Shown: positions 33,923 through 46,117, counted from the stretch's first letter. The stretch: DNA of 64,000 nt from Diaporthe sp. PMI_573 (GCA_021399435.1 JAJTUP010000029.1:372001-436000), one strand, 5' to 3'. Numbers and translations: made by a program. Notes: a model not told the origin generated them from the sequence alone.

Positions 33923-35870
33923 CAGTCGGGCATAAGTACGGGAGCAAAGTGGCTATTGCGATCAGTCAGAAGACTCTGGAGCGAGCTTGAAAAGTTATAT
34001 GATAGAAGTTGGGACAACATTTATCCTCAATTTGAGGCATAGGGATGATGCCTATTTTCACCCCTTAAATTGCCATTGCCTTATTCCCAAAAGAAAATAT
34101 AAATACATGAAAATAAATTCGTTGCGAGGGCAACTGTCATGTAATGGACCTAATGCAACCGTATACACAACCACAGAATGCCAACCATTTCGAAATACAT
34201 TGAGCTCATGCCTCCTGTCAGAGGATTCCGTCAAGTGACAAACCCCCGACTTGGAGCTGCCCATCGACGTGAAGGAAGTATCAATGCACGGGTTTTCGTG
34301 TGACCTGGTCGAAATCTGCGCACTCCCTGATCACAGAGAACATTTCTGACCATACAGAGATGTAGCAAGTGACTCCTGCCATGATTTTGCCAAACCCTTT
34401 CCCTAGAATGGAGTGCAGCGGGAAAAGACCGCACTGGATGTGAGTTGTGCGGGCGGCCATTGCGAAAGGCTTTTGCTCAACCTGACGCTTGTAAGAATGA
34501 TGTACTTTGCCAATTCGGTGCCTTCTCCAGCAGATCGCCATGAAATTTTGGGGGAGAACTCACTCTCTTTGCAAGAGAGATAGCGCGCTGTCACACCTTG
34601 CTGATCGCGTCCAATAGCTAGCGTCGAGATACAGAGAAGACGAGCTTCCCGTCCGTAATTCCTCATATGGCGATACGAATTCGAATGACCTCAAACAGGA
34701 AAAATCTAGACAGACGAACACGAATGCATAGCGAACTGTTTCGATTTATATACGTTGATTGCATCTGGCGGTGATGGGGTCCGCAGTCATCCCTACTGCC
34801 GTCTGTCATATGTCGTCCCATCATCCAAAAGGTCCCGTGGCAGCGGAGTATTTAATCAATCTAGGCCACCCTAGTCACTGCCGGCGCGGAGGACATTCTG
34901 AAAGTAGAAGAGAGTAGACCCGCCATGCACAAAACAAGAAATCGTTGCTTATTAAAATACGCTGCCTAGACTTTGCTATATGATCAAGCCCAGTCGGGGG
35001 CTTTGCAAACTTCCCCACAAAGCTGGCATGGTCACCAAGTTATCATATTGCTGGCAGCTCGGCATCTGCCGTACCCGTCCAGAAGGGGGAATCTATGCGT
35101 GCTGCCAGTGGGTGAAAAAAGGAGGTGGGGGAATTCGCGGGTGGGCGGGTTAAAGCTCGGTCCTGACCTATGGCCACATGCTGATTGATGCGCTGCGCTG
35201 CACACACAAGCCCGAGTGCGACCTCAGGAGCGGTCCTTGTGAGCGACTTCAGCTCTCCCAGCTTCCCCCCAAAGGCACGTCATGCGACAAGACGTTGCGA
35301 CCTTGGTCAGGCCGTCCAGGTTGCAGAGCCTTCACCGCGACGAGTCAGCTGCGGACTGGTTCCGAACTCTATCACGAGACAAGTGTTGGCCCCCACGACT
35401 CGTGGACACAGGGTCGCCTCCAAGAGCTGATAGGGATTGGCGAGTGTGGCGGTTGGTGCTGTCTCAGACACGGCGCTTCTCTGTAGGCAAGAGTGGGTTG
35501 CAGATCCGGGGTCTTCCCCAGAGGACTCCTAGAGGGGTCCCTTGTCGTCTTGGCACGACGGCTGACTTTTGCTTCGACGTGAGTGGGTGGGCGGCATTTT
35601 GGTCCCCGACAATCTCCACCGCCTTGAAGAGTCTTATCTATTCCATCTGGGTATTGTATATCTGGCAGCTATCTAAAGGACGGTCAGCTGGCTATCTACA
35701 CCCATCCCTCCCTTTTATGCGGTCTCACATTTGTAACATGATCTTTTTGGTTCGCCGTTGGAATAGATTATTATAGATTTAGCGGTAGACTCTGCTTTCC
35801 TTCTACTCCCATTTCATACACCAGCCGTCTGCTCCTTTCGGTCTGCTTTATATCCTTCATTCACCTCGCC
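33923..35870. other. Intergenic
   Basis: About 1.95 kb, AT-rich near 33980-34250. It includes the promoter of the hydrolase gene with a CT-rich leader just before the ATG. No gene seen. Confidence 0.5.
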
Positions 35871-37750
35871 ATGGACGAAAAAACGCCCTTACTTCGACCA
35901 CTTGTGCGGAGGGAGTCTGGAAAGCTCCGCTTTGAGCTGCCCCTGGGCCTACTCGCGATTGCGTGCTTGATCACACTCGGGATCGTAGTGCATAAGTCGC
36001 CAAATCCTAGACAAGACGTGTACAGCATCGATATAGACATACAGGCGCGGGATTTCTCATGGGGGGACATAACACCCAGCAAGACCCTCGAATGGCACAA
36101 CTGCTTCGATGGCGAGTACGACTGCGCGCGGCTGGAGGTGCCGATGGACTGGCTCGAGCCTGATCCCAGCCAGAACGTCGTCCTCGCCATCGCTCGCCTC
36201 CGAGCAACGGAGACAAAGGACTATAAAGGCCCGATCTTCTTCAACCCAGGCGGCCCAGGCGGCTCCGGCATCTTCGCGCTCAGGGACCGCGGGTCGCGGC
36301 TGCAGGCCGTCGTCGGCCGGAACTTCGACATCGTGACGTTCGACCCGCGGGGCATCAGCGCCTCCGTGCCCAGGATCGAGTGCTGGGACTCGGCGCAGAA
36401 GCGCCAGAACTGGGCCATGCAGGAGGTACCGACGATAGACTCGCACCCGGGCGTCATGTACGACGTGTGGGCTCGTGCTGCAGCCTTCTCGCGGGCCTGT
36501 GAGCGGTCGCACAACGCCACCGGCTTGCTGAGGCACATCGGCACGGCCTCGCACGCGCGCGACATGCTGGAGATCCTGGACCAGATGGGCCAGGACAAGC
36601 TGCAGTACTGGGGCTTCAGCTACGGCACCATCCTCGGCGGGACGTTCGCCGCCATGTACCCGGACAGGGTCGGTCGGCTCGTGAGCGATGGCAACGTCGA
36701 CTATGAGGAGTGGTATAACGGTCTGCACATCAACTCTGTCCGTGACGCTGACAGTGTCATGGACGCTTTCTACCGGCTGTGCCACAAGGCTGGTCCTCTG
36801 AAGTGTGCATTCCACGGGGAATCACCGGACGACATCGAAGAACGCCACCGGGCCATTCTGGATCGGCTCCGCGTGCAGCCCATCATCTACATGCCGGAGA
36901 CAGGCTTCGGATCCGAGCTGCCGGAGATCATCACCTACTCCAAGATCCGCCAGCTGGCGGCGACCTCCCTTTACCGCCCGAATTACTATTTCACCCATCT
37001 GGCCAAGATCCTCGCCGGGCTCGAGCAGGGAGACGGCAGGGCCTACTACGAGTTCGTCACCCGTTATGGCCTGCCGTTCTCAGACGTATGTTCCGCAAGG
37101 CACGTCCCGCCAGAGGAGCCCCTGACCGGCGCGGGCAGCGACGACGCCTTCCCGACGATCCTCTGCGCGGACGGGAAGCCCCTGCCCGCGAGCCCGGTCG
37201 AGTACGAGGAGCACGTCGAGGAGATGGAGCGCGTGAGCTGGAGCTCGGGCGTCATCGTCGTCAAGGACCGCATCGCGTGCGCGGGGAGGCAGGTCCGCCC
37301 CAAGTGGAGCTTCAGCGGGCCGTTCGAGGCGAGGACGAGCTTCCCCATCCTGTACGTCGCCAACGTGGCTGATAACATCACGCCGCTGGTGAGCGCGCGG
37401 AACAACTCGGCTGGGTTCGAGGACTCGGTCGTGCTCGTGCAGAAGTCGTACGGTGTAAGTGCTTTCGGTCCTATTTGGGGGGTGATGCGATTGCCTTGCT
37501 GACTTGTATATTGTAGCATACCAGCTTGGCCGCTCCGTCAGTGTGTACGGCCAAGGCCATCAGGGATTACTTCCAGGCCGGCGCACTGCCTCGCGATGGG
37601 GCGACCTGCGAGCCGGAGATCTTGCCGTTCGACCTGCCTGGCCACAGCATGACAGGCGCAAGTGATGAAGACATAGAGCTCGCTGAGGCATCGCGACAGC
37701 TGTCAGAAAGGGCAAATTTCGGCCTAGGAGCCGGCATGAGAAGGCTTTGA
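35871..37750 (+). CDS. Membrane-anchored alpha/beta hydrolase with TAP-like C-terminal domain
   Basis: Serine hydrolase of the tripeptidyl-aminopeptidase-like family. Two exons, 35871-37454 and 37517-37750, with a 62-nt intron (GTAAGT..TGTAG), phase 0; 605 residues. Near the N-terminus is one hydrophobic segment (LPLGLLAIACLITLGIVV, about residues 24-42), so the enzyme is probably a type II membrane protein facing the lumen or cell exterior. The oxyanion loop is NPGGPGGSG, the nucleophile is Ser250 in GFSYGT, the acid is Asp501 (VADNITP), and His529 is the first residue of exon 2 (GHTS). The TAP C-terminal domain carries the last two. Likely substrates are N-terminal peptides or esters. Confidence 0.88.
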
Positions 37751-40508
37751 TGGAAAAGTCAAGGTCAGAAGGTCGTTTGAGAGCTCGGACTGCAAGAAGA
37801 GGGTTCGCTTTGTCCTCTGTAGGATTGCCGGCGCGGGGTAAAGGCTTCACAAAGAGCCTGAGCAGAATTTTGTGGGTATTATGTGCTGCACCAATGACTG
37901 ATGAATCATGGTTGGGATGAGGAGTATTTCTGTTCTTGGGCGTTGCTCGGAAGGTTGGGCATGGGGGAGGTCGGGTGGTAGGCCAAGGGTGCATGGTGTA
38001 CAGGCATGGTTTTCGCACGCCATAGGGTCGGCCGTTGTTGTACAGTCCCTCGCGATTAGCCCAGATAGACCGGCAGACTACCGTTAACGCGTCCTCTCGT
38101 TTTGGACCGGCAAGTCATAAGGCAGGGCAGGTGCGGCGTGAAGTCGCCTGCACGCTATCTGGCATCCATTGCGTTGGGCGTTGGCACCTGGGCTTACCAC
38201 TTAGAAGCAACCAACCACTGGCTTGTCCACGAAGCAACATTGGCTTTGGCTGACAGATTTTGTCCGTATGACCGAGACGTTGACTTGGAAATCGGCCGAA
38301 ATATCAGATAGAGTTCGAGCATCTGGTCCACTCGGGGGACTTCATCCAATAATATCTCTGAGCTACTAAACCTTAATTGCTACTCTCGCTGATGGAGGGC
38401 CATTTTGAGGTATTTGGTGCCAGTTCGATGCCCGCAGATGATGGTAATGGAATGTTGCACTATATTGAATGGTGCACTTGACAAATTTCCGTCCAGTCCT
38501 GCAAAACAGCACAATCTTTCCAACGAGTCTTGTTATCAGCCACTGAAAACCCACAAAGCTCCCGCAAATCTTCGTGGTTTTTCTTTTCATTCAGTCTAAT
38601 GGCCGGGGCGAGCTTGACCAGAGAAATACAGACCTAATAAACGCAGATGGCAGATCAAACCAGCGCGCCTTCGCTAAGCCCGCTGGTGAAGGGAACGGGC
38701 TCGAGATAATATATTTGGGGGCCGAGAAGCAAGAGGTCCGTCCTCAGCCTCATCGCTGGGCGGACACGCCGCAAATGCATCCTCTGTAACTTCGACTAAA
38801 CAATAACCTAGTTTCGAAGATGCCGACAGTCAGATGGCGGAATAAGGGTACAAGGTGTACAGGCTTGATTTTAGACCCCATCTGGACCCCATCTGGACCC
38901 CATTAAGTTGTGTATCATTTTATACTGGCCTGCACATGATGCCATGATACAGGCAGACGACGAAGGTAAGAGCGTAAATTCTCAGAAAGTCAAGTTCATG
39001 CCCGGGAGGGCAGCTTTTGGTATTGGGGTTGGCTACAAGGACGGAGAGTATCTCGAATCTATCAACTGGGTCAGGATGCAGAGCTGGTAATTACCTGACT
39101 CCGAGAATTGTCTGTCGCACGCACCAAGCCAGTCACTGATCTCTACGCACGGTCACATCACCACGCACGCTGCTGTATTACCAGAACCCACTATAGACAG
39201 CTTGTGATCCCAGTTACATACTGTCCGGCGTGTAATTTACTCGCTCCACGACGCCTCCGTTCCCAGCCCTCGTGTTTTAGTTTGCTGTGATACTTATCTC
39301 CTATACGCAGTGGAATATGCTTGCTTGGCAATTGAATCTTGTCAAGGAGTGTCTATGCCACTAGTTATAAACAACTCGCAGAACCCCTCAAATGTTTAGC
39401 ACCTTCTTACCCAGAGCAAATCCGCCTGAGGGCCAATTACCGTGATTTCGAATATACCGAGTATCGTGGGACTACATGATCTGCCATTCAATGCCCTCAC
39501 GTCATAATGCCACTTAGACTACAAACATTATACACATGGAAAATGGCATGGAATAGAAGAAATCCTGGAGATGCTACCGGAAACAGGATTTGGTCCGATC
39601 TTATGACTCCACACGACCCGGATGTCTCTTTAAGAGCAGCAAAATGCAACCATGAATTATGGCCAATGCAGCGTCTTGGCTTCGGATCAATCGTATTGAC
39701 ATCAATTGTTCAAATGTAGCACGAGGTCCGATGAGAAAGTGGAAATTGAGGGTCATCCGTGTACTGCACGGTCACCGTAGCGTCGCAGCTCAGGGGTTAT
39801 CCGTGCACTACCCAGGCATAACTCAAGAGAGTATAGCGCCCGATGGAACGGTTGGCTATACCACATATACAGGGCAGGGCACAGCTCGGGTACGAAGTGG
39901 AGGCCAGGCCACCGAGATATGGCGGTCAGGGGCAGAGGTCGTGCACACCTCAGCTCCTCAGGCGCCGAGCATGGAGGCGGTGGCTTGGGTATTTAGAGGC
40001 TGTCTTCGCGTATTTGTACTCTGTATGATGAGGCTAAGATCGGCCCTCAGCTATTCCGTGCTCTCAAGCCTTCGACCCCTATCTAATTAAATCTCCCAAG
40101 ACATGCCAAAGCTGTCAGTACCGGAGCCTACCCCCGAACCAGCCACGCTCAAGCCCACCAGAAAAGTAATAGGGGCTGAGATAGAGAGTAGGCAATGGGC
40201 GTTTGAATTAGCATCTAGCCTTGTCTGAGCGTCAGTAAAGACCTCAGGCACTCACGCTGTGCTTGTCAGGGTCCGGCCAAAGAAGGACAAGGAGTAAGTC
40301 GGCCGCAGAATACTGGGCGACTTTGAGGATGGGCTGAAGAAAACTACAAATACATGACTGGTCGTCGCTAGATTCGCAAAGAACTTCCCTTCGAGATCCG
40401 TTATTGTCTCCGGTTGCTACTGTCACTCATTGCCAATTGGCTTTACATTCGTTTGCTTTTGCACGGTTTCACCACATTCATTACTATCGCTCTTTTCACA
40501 ACAACAAA
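37751..40508. other. Long intergenic region
   Basis: 2.76 kb with no supported gene. A CCCCATCTGGA direct repeat (two and a half units) lies at about 38877-38903, and a short inverted repeat TAAGTCGGCC..GGGCGACTT lies at 40295-40323. The last 100 nt are the peroxidase leader. Confidence 0.5.
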
Positions 40509-41910
40509 ATGAAGTTCAGCACTGTTCTCGGCTCGTATGCTGGGGCGGCCACACTTGCCCACGCCTATCCGGGCATGAACAAGGTCCTCTCTGAAATCAA
40601 GGCGCGACAAGACAATGATACCGAGTTCGACTCGAAAGAGCTCATCGGCGACCTCCTCGACCTCACCGACTCACAGCTGACACCGGTTGGTCGCTCTGTC
40701 AAAAATATCATCACCGACAACGGTGAGGATGGACAGTCCAACGAGGGATACCCAAACGTCCCACCTCGCGATACTCCCCAATGCGCTGCAGACACGTGCT
40801 GTATTTGGCACTACATATCCGCCGACATGGCGTCCAAGTTCCGTGGCCCGTCGGGGCGCTGCACAAATCTGGCGCGGCAAGCAGTGCGGATAGGCTTTCA
40901 CGACGCAGCAGGCTGGTCCAAGGCCGCTGGGCCGCTGGGCGGCGCCGACGGGAGCATTGTCCTCGCGCCAGAGGAGATGACACGTCCGGCGAATCGCGGG
41001 ATGGAGGAGATCGTCGAGCAGATGCAGGACTGGTTCGACGAGTACAGCAAGTACGGTGCCAGCATGGCCGATCTTATCCAGATGGCGAGTACGACTGCCA
41101 CCGTCGTGTGTCCCCTCGGCCCGCGCGTGAGGTCCTTCGTGGGCAGGAAGGACAGCTCCGTCCCGGCGCCGGACGGCTTGCTACCCAGCCCGTTCGCCAG
41201 CGCCGACAACCTGATCTCTCTCTTCCGGAACATGACGATCGAGCCGCATGGTCTCACTGCTCTCCTGGGCGCGCACACAACATCGCAGCAGCGGTTCGTG
41301 GACCCCGCGAGGGCAGGAGACCCCCAGGATAGCACCCCTGGTGTTTGGGACGTTTTATTCTACAAGCAGACACTCGACAGCAACGCGCCGAAGAGAGTCT
41401 TCAAGTTTCAGAGTGATGTCAACTTGTCGAAAGACCCGAGAATCGCGACGGAATTCGAGGAATTCGCTGGTCCAGGTGGACAACAGCATTGGAATGAGGT
41501 ATGATTGTCCACTTTGTGTATGGCAAGTTCTCGTCAAAACCCTGAACTGACCTGAGTCGTAGGATTATGCCCGGGAGTACGTGCGGCTGAGTCTTCTGGG
41601 GGTCTTCAACATCAACAACTTGACGGAATGCACAAAGGTCCTGCCGCAGCCCAGTGCCCCGTACTTCAACCCTCCGGATCAGCCCGTTCTGAACACGTGG
41701 ATGAACATCACCCGGCAAATTGAGCCATTTGCAAAGGCTGTTATGGATGGTGATATCCTCTCGGGCCTGATGGGCATGCTTACTGGACAGAATAGTGGGC
41801 CAACCTCTGGCCAGCAGGGTGCCCAGGACACTACCCAGAATGCAGTCCAGGCCACTGCCAACCAAGGAGAACGGAAGCCATGCAAGCGAAGGTCTTCGAG
41901 ACGCTCCTGA
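40509..41910 (+). CDS. Class II (fungal secreted) haem peroxidase
   Basis: Extracellular peroxidase of the lignin/manganese/generic peroxidase family. Two exons, 40509-41498 and 41563-41910, with a 64-nt intron (GTATGA..CGTAG), phase 0; 445 residues. Signal peptide MKFSTVLGSYAGAATLAHA. An extended acidic pre-domain (about residues 20-85) precedes the Cys-rich start of the catalytic domain (CAADTCC). Distal haem residues are Arg127 and His131 (RIGFHDAAGW); the proximal His256 is in LLGAHTTSQ. The two Glu ligands of manganese peroxidases, 3 and 7 residues before the distal Arg, are Gln124 and Asn120 here, so Mn oxidation at that site is unlikely. A Gln/Gly/Thr-rich, strongly basic tail (CKRRSSRRS) ends the protein. 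Hence best called a generic ascomycete class II peroxidase. Confidence 0.9.
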
Positions 41911-42760
41911 TGGGTGAGTGGAAAGACAATAGTTCTGGGCTTTACAGGTTTCACTTGGATGTTGCACTTGCTACAAACGTAGACATGTTGATAAATCTCA
42001 AACTTCGGCTGCGCCGTTGAAGTCAATTAAACCTATGACTTGCAGTCTCAATCTTAATCTACTTGCATTAGGCATACCGGTCTCCCTGGCTTTCAAAAGA
42101 TGTTCACAGCCTGGTTTCCTCATTGTCACATAGATGAATTCATCAGAGGTGGGAGGTAGTATTGCCTGCGCGCAAGTCTTGTGAACTTTAGATTAAGCTT
42201 CCTGAAATCCCAAGGCGGCCGACCACTTTTACATATGCCAATGACCAATGGCCATAATATTTTTTGGCCAACTGAATCCAATAACTTCGGCATGGTGGCT
42301 ACCATTTAGCAGTCTGGATCCGGGGGCAGCGTCCCAATTCGTCTCCGACCCTGTTAATATCACTAGGCAGCTGCAAGGCAGGGATAGGTGGAGCACAATT
42401 GTGTGAAATTGAAGACGTTTTTGAATTCAAATGCTGAACTTGATTCTTCTACCTCAAACTTCAAGGATTACCCACGGAGTACGTTGCAGGAATAAGACAC
42501 ACAAAAACCGAAACCTACCTCTTCGCCTCAGGCGAGGATAAATAGATAGCCTCGACAGCAGAATGGCTCAGAATTGCTCAGAAGTTTGAGATCTTAGGCT
42601 GAGGTCTTCTGTAATTGAGCCTTTAACTCCTTCCTGAACTGAGCACTCGAAGAGGGAACGCCTGCAATGGGAAAACCAAAAAAAAAAAGGAAATAACCCA
42701 ACTTGCCCCAGTGGGTGTAAATCACCCACGTGCCTGCCCAGGATGGGGTTTTGCGATCTC
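41911..42760. other. Intergenic, convergent 3' ends
   Basis: About 850 nt between the peroxidase and the modular protein gene. Contains an A11 run and GTGGGTG-taaat-CACCCAC, a perfect 7-bp inverted repeat, at 42711-42729. No gene seen. Confidence 0.5.
42711..42729. repeat. Short perfect inverted repeat
   Basis: Arms GTGGGTG and CACCCAC with a TAAAT loop, 32 bp downstream of the stop of the modular protein gene (minus strand). It may be a hairpin in the 3' UTR. Confidence 0.5.
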
Positions 42761-45697
42761 TTAGTCCTTTTTGATCAATTTTAGTGCCCTCAAGAACGCC
42801 GGCAGTGTCTTCTTGTATCTTTCGCTTGGAGCGACCAAGGATAACACAGCATCATTCAAGGCCCGATGGTACGCTGGGAGGGCCGTATCCGCCCCAAGGA
42901 CAGCGCACTCCACGTCTTTGACAACTTGTATCGTTGTGGCGAGTTCTTCGGGATGAGATTGTAGGTACTGAAGATATTCGTCCCTATGGTATTCAAAGAG
43001 AGCCAGAGCTTGAGTTGCTATGGTCTTGAATGGTCGCAAACCTTTAACATAGTTCTCATCTTTGATAAGGTCCAAAGCCCACGGTGCATCGAGCAAGCCC
43101 GGGTTGTGGTGCACAAAGTCAGGACAAATTGGGGGGCGAGAAGGTAACTGAAAGCTCGGGGCCTTGAACAAATCTGTCTCCACGGGAACAGTGTCTTCCA
43201 GTGCCTTTAACAAGGCCGGAAATGTCTTCTGATATCGTTTCCGTGGACGAAATATATTCCATAAGAACACAGTCAACTCCTCATTGTAAGTTGGCCAGGT
43301 TGCCGGTGCGGAACGCATAGCACACCCCACGTCTTGGATGACCTTGACTGTTGTGGCGAATTGATCAGGATGGGATTGCATATACTGGAGATATTCGTCC
43401 CTATTGTTTTCAAAAAGATCCATGGCTTGACTTGCCATTTTCCCGATTGCTGTCAAGGACATGACATAGAATGGATCATCGATAAGGTCTAAAGCCCACG
43501 GTGGATCGGCATAGTTTGACATGTGCTGCCTGAAGTCAGGACAAATAGAAGGGCGAGTTATCTGGAATTCCGGGACGTGGAAGGAATCTGTCTTCGTGGC
43601 CGTTGGTGTCGTTTTCGGAACATCAGGCAAATACCCTCCCAGGCCAGCCGTGTTGATGATTTCTCGCAGTGCCTTCAACATGCCCCGAAGTGTCGGCAAC
43701 ATATCTGGGGTCAGATGCCAATGCTGAATTTGCTGATTTGCCATGCACTCTACCTCATCGAGACCGTCTACTGTCGAGACGATCTCATCACGAGGGGTCT
43801 TCATGTACTGCAAATATTGGTCCCGGTGTTCTTTGAAAAGTTCCACGTGCTGTTGCGCAGCCTTCTCAAAGTCCATCAGACCTTGTGGCGCCTTTGGATC
43901 GGTCCACGTGAACCTCGTAGTGTCCAACATAGGACAGAAGCGGAATCTGTAGGGCCACTCCAGCCCCGGGACCTTGAACGAATCTGTCTCCGTGGCCGTT
44001 GGTGCCGGTTTCACGCCATCAAGGCCTGGAGTCGTGTTGATGTCATACAAAGTCCGCAAAAGCTCCCTCATGATTTGGAAGCCATCCTGGTATTCATTTC
44101 TCTCTTGTTCGGAAAGGGTAGGCGATTTGAGTTCCATCTGGACCTTGCACGTCACAATTGGGACAGACCAAGTGCGCATAAAATGGAAGGTGTCATGGTC
44201 GTTTCTTGCAAGCCCCTCGAGCGCGGTCTTGTTGGCATGTGCGTATCTGTGCAGGGCGTCAGATAGCGACTGCTTGGGCATGGCCTGTGCCTCAGAATAT
44301 TGTTTTGATGTTAGGTTCGCACAATAATTCACCTCGGGCACGTCGATCGGGGCCGTCTTGCTTTTCAGCACCGATTTCCACATTCTGAGCAGTGCGTGAT
44401 ATGTCGCTTCGTATCCCATCGTCTTCGGGGTCTGATAGTCTGGCAGGGATTCCGGATCCATGTGCAGTTTGCAAATCGCATTCGGGACAGCTTCCGCCAG
44501 CCTGGCGGCTTCGCTTTTATCATTCCTCAGCTTGGCCAGGTAGGTATCCTTCAGCTGTTGATCGCCATTTAAGTTTTCCAGGCCGTCCATCACAGCGTTG
44601 GTATCTGCTTCTGCGGATGCACGTATTGCCTCACTCGTGCGACGCTCGCAGAACCATGGAACCGTCGGCTTCGTGTGATAGCCTTCGCCAAGCTTGACGG
44701 GCACTGGTTCCTTCCCAGGGCCCGGGACTCTTCCACGGCGGTAAGGATAGGAGATGCCCCTGTAAGGCGTCATCTTTGGTGGCGGTCCATTCGCAAGGAT
44801 GTCTTCCAGAGTATTGGAGTGCGGCTTTTCCTCCATCTTCTTCAAGATGTCATAAATAGCATTCGCGAACTGGGGCCAGAAGTTGTACGATGCTTTGAGG
44901 ACGTCAAGGAGGGCCTTCTTGATATCCTCAGTAGGACCGCGGATGCCAGCCGAATCAACAGCATGGTCAACCACGGTGGAGGCGTCAAAGGAGATCACTT
45001 CAGAGCCGACGGCTGTATCAGCTTCTGTCTTTGCCATGTCCCCTTCAAATTCTTGGAGGAACGTGATTGCCTGTTTCCAATCGTAGCCATGGTTGACCAT
45101 TACCTCGTGATACCTGTCAAGAGAATCGGTTGTGTCTCTTCCCAGCTCATCGCTCCAGCGATTTCTGTAACGCTCTGGGCCTCCGCCTTCGTTGTAGTTC
45201 TGACTTGGATCTTCAAGAACAGGCTCAATCCCATTTCCCAGGTCCTCGGTCGGCCCGTGATGAGGACTCGAGGGCTCTCCTCTTTTGCTAGGAGATCCGG
45301 AACCACCGTCACTGGGATGCCCGGAACCGGGCTCACTGGGAGGCGTAGACGGACCCTGACCGAGAGAACCGTGTTCGATTTGGTCCAGCCAGTCCACAAC
45401 TTGTTCATCTGATCGACTGAAGCTCTCATCGTAAAAGTCGGAATCATAGCTTGGATCGTATGGCTCGTTGTATTCGATGCTTAGATCGGAGTACTCGTAG
45501 GAGCTTGAGCCCGCATAGTCCGGGATGTCGCCCACCCTCACTCGCGGCAAGGCTCTTCCCAAGGCATCAGCGACTTCCGGGGCGCCCCTAGCCATTGCGA
45601 ATGTATTTGCGATCCAGCCGAGGACTGTAGCGCCGGGAACACCAACGACCACTGCAAAATAACAGTTAGACATCGAAACAACAAGGGAAAAGCTCAT
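42761..45697 (-). CDS. Very large hypothetical protein made of ~140-residue Cys-containing modules
   Basis: One long frame ending at 42761. From the ATG at 45697 it encodes 978 residues with a hydrophobic N-terminus (signal peptide or anchor). A better 5' end may be a short exon 45786-45762 (MSMPNFLA) spliced over a 110-nt intron with a CTAAC branch and TTTTGCAG acceptor at 45652, giving MVVGVPGATVLGWIANTFA as the signal core; its donor (GTCTCA) is weak. After an acidic Tyr/Ser-rich stretch and a Gly/Ser/Pro linker comes a helical region, then repeats. The last three modules share a TDSFxVPxF start, an xICPDF-like Cys, FxxxRDEYLQYMQSHP, and VxxVxCA. The RDEYLQY blocks are 417 and 423 nt apart. 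Two more divergent modules precede. Family unknown; secreted or cell-wall location is inferred. Confidence 0.7.
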   Translation of the reverse strand: MSFSLVVSMSNCYFAVVVGVPGATVLGWIANTFAMARGAPEVADALGRALPRVRVGDIPDYAGSSSYEYSDLSIEYNEPYDPSYDSDFYDESFSRSDEQVVDWLDQIEHGSLGQGPSTPPSEPGSGHPSDGGSGSPSKRGEPSSPHHGPTEDLGNGIEPVLEDPSQNYNEGGGPERYRNRWSDELGRDTTDSLDRYHEVMVNHGYDWKQAITFLQEFEGDMAKTEADTAVGSEVISFDASTVVDHAVDSAGIRGPTEDIKKALLDVLKASYNFWPQFANAIYDILKKMEEKPHSNTLEDILANGPPPKMTPYRGISYPYRRGRVPGPGKEPVPVKLGEGYHTKPTVPWFCERRTSEAIRASAEADTNAVMDGLENLNGDQQLKDTYLAKLRNDKSEAARLAEAVPNAICKLHMDPESLPDYQTPKTMGYEATYHALLRMWKSVLKSKTAPIDVPEVNYCANLTSKQYSEAQAMPKQSLSDALHRYAHANKTALEGLARNDHDTFHFMRTWSVPIVTCKVQMELKSPTLSEQERNEYQDGFQIMRELLRTLYDINTTPGLDGVKPAPTATETDSFKVPGLEWPYRFRFCPMLDTTRFTWTDPKAPQGLMDFEKAAQQHVELFKEHRDQYLQYMKTPRDEIVSTVDGLDEVECMANQQIQHWHLTPDMLPTLRGMLKALREIINTAGLGGYLPDVPKTTPTATKTDSFHVPEFQITRPSICPDFRQHMSNYADPPWALDLIDDPFYVMSLTAIGKMASQAMDLFENNRDEYLQYMQSHPDQFATTVKVIQDVGCAMRSAPATWPTYNEELTVFLWNIFRPRKRYQKTFPALLKALEDTVPVETDLFKAPSFQLPSRPPICPDFVHHNPGLLDAPWALDLIKDENYVKGLRPFKTIATQALALFEYHRDEYLQYLQSHPEELATTIQVVKDVECAVLGADTALPAYHRALNDAVLSLVAPSERYKKTLPAFLRALKLIKKD

Positions 45698-45922
45698 GCG
45701 AAAGAGGAGTGGGGTGAAGAGACGAATGACCCGTCCGTGACTTGTCTGGACATCCTGAGACTTGCAAGGAAGTTTGGCATGGACATGTCGTCCCGTCACT
45801 GTCAATAGGCTTTGTTCATGTGTCCGTTACGTGGCCGTAGCATATATGTACATATGTAGTGAGCCACCTGGGCAGTTATCACTGCCTAACCTCTTATGAA
45901 TAACCTCCCACAGGTGGAGGGC

Positions 45923-46117
45923 ACCCCTATAAGAGGCTGTACTGCTGGACGGTATGACAGAGGACAGCATCCTATAGGAGGGAATCCCACAGGAAGCTGT
46001 TCCACTGGGGGTGATCTCATAGCAGATTACCCCATAGGAAGACTTGCAATAGGATCATCCCGTACAGGAAAGCAATATGTGGGATATCGCCCCATAGGAT
46101 GTAGCGGGCGCCCGGGT
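45923..46117 (+). repeat. 15-nt periodic degenerate tandem repeat (pentapeptide-like)
   Basis: Thirteen consecutive 15-nt units can be laid out without gaps. A typical unit is a CCC/CCT start followed by ATAGGA and six variable bases (for example the units at 45968, 46028 and 46088). In the plus frame each unit encodes five residues with Gly or Ala nearly always in fourth place, as in HPIGG, YPIGR, LAIGS, RPIGC. The frame starts at ATG 45896 and stays open to 46186 (96 codons). Whether it is translated is unknown. Confidence 0.65.

Noticed and set aside
39507..40090. Plus-strand frames upstream of the peroxidase
   Set aside because: Short frames with no recognisable product and no splice path to the peroxidase; signal peptide start at 40509 is clear.
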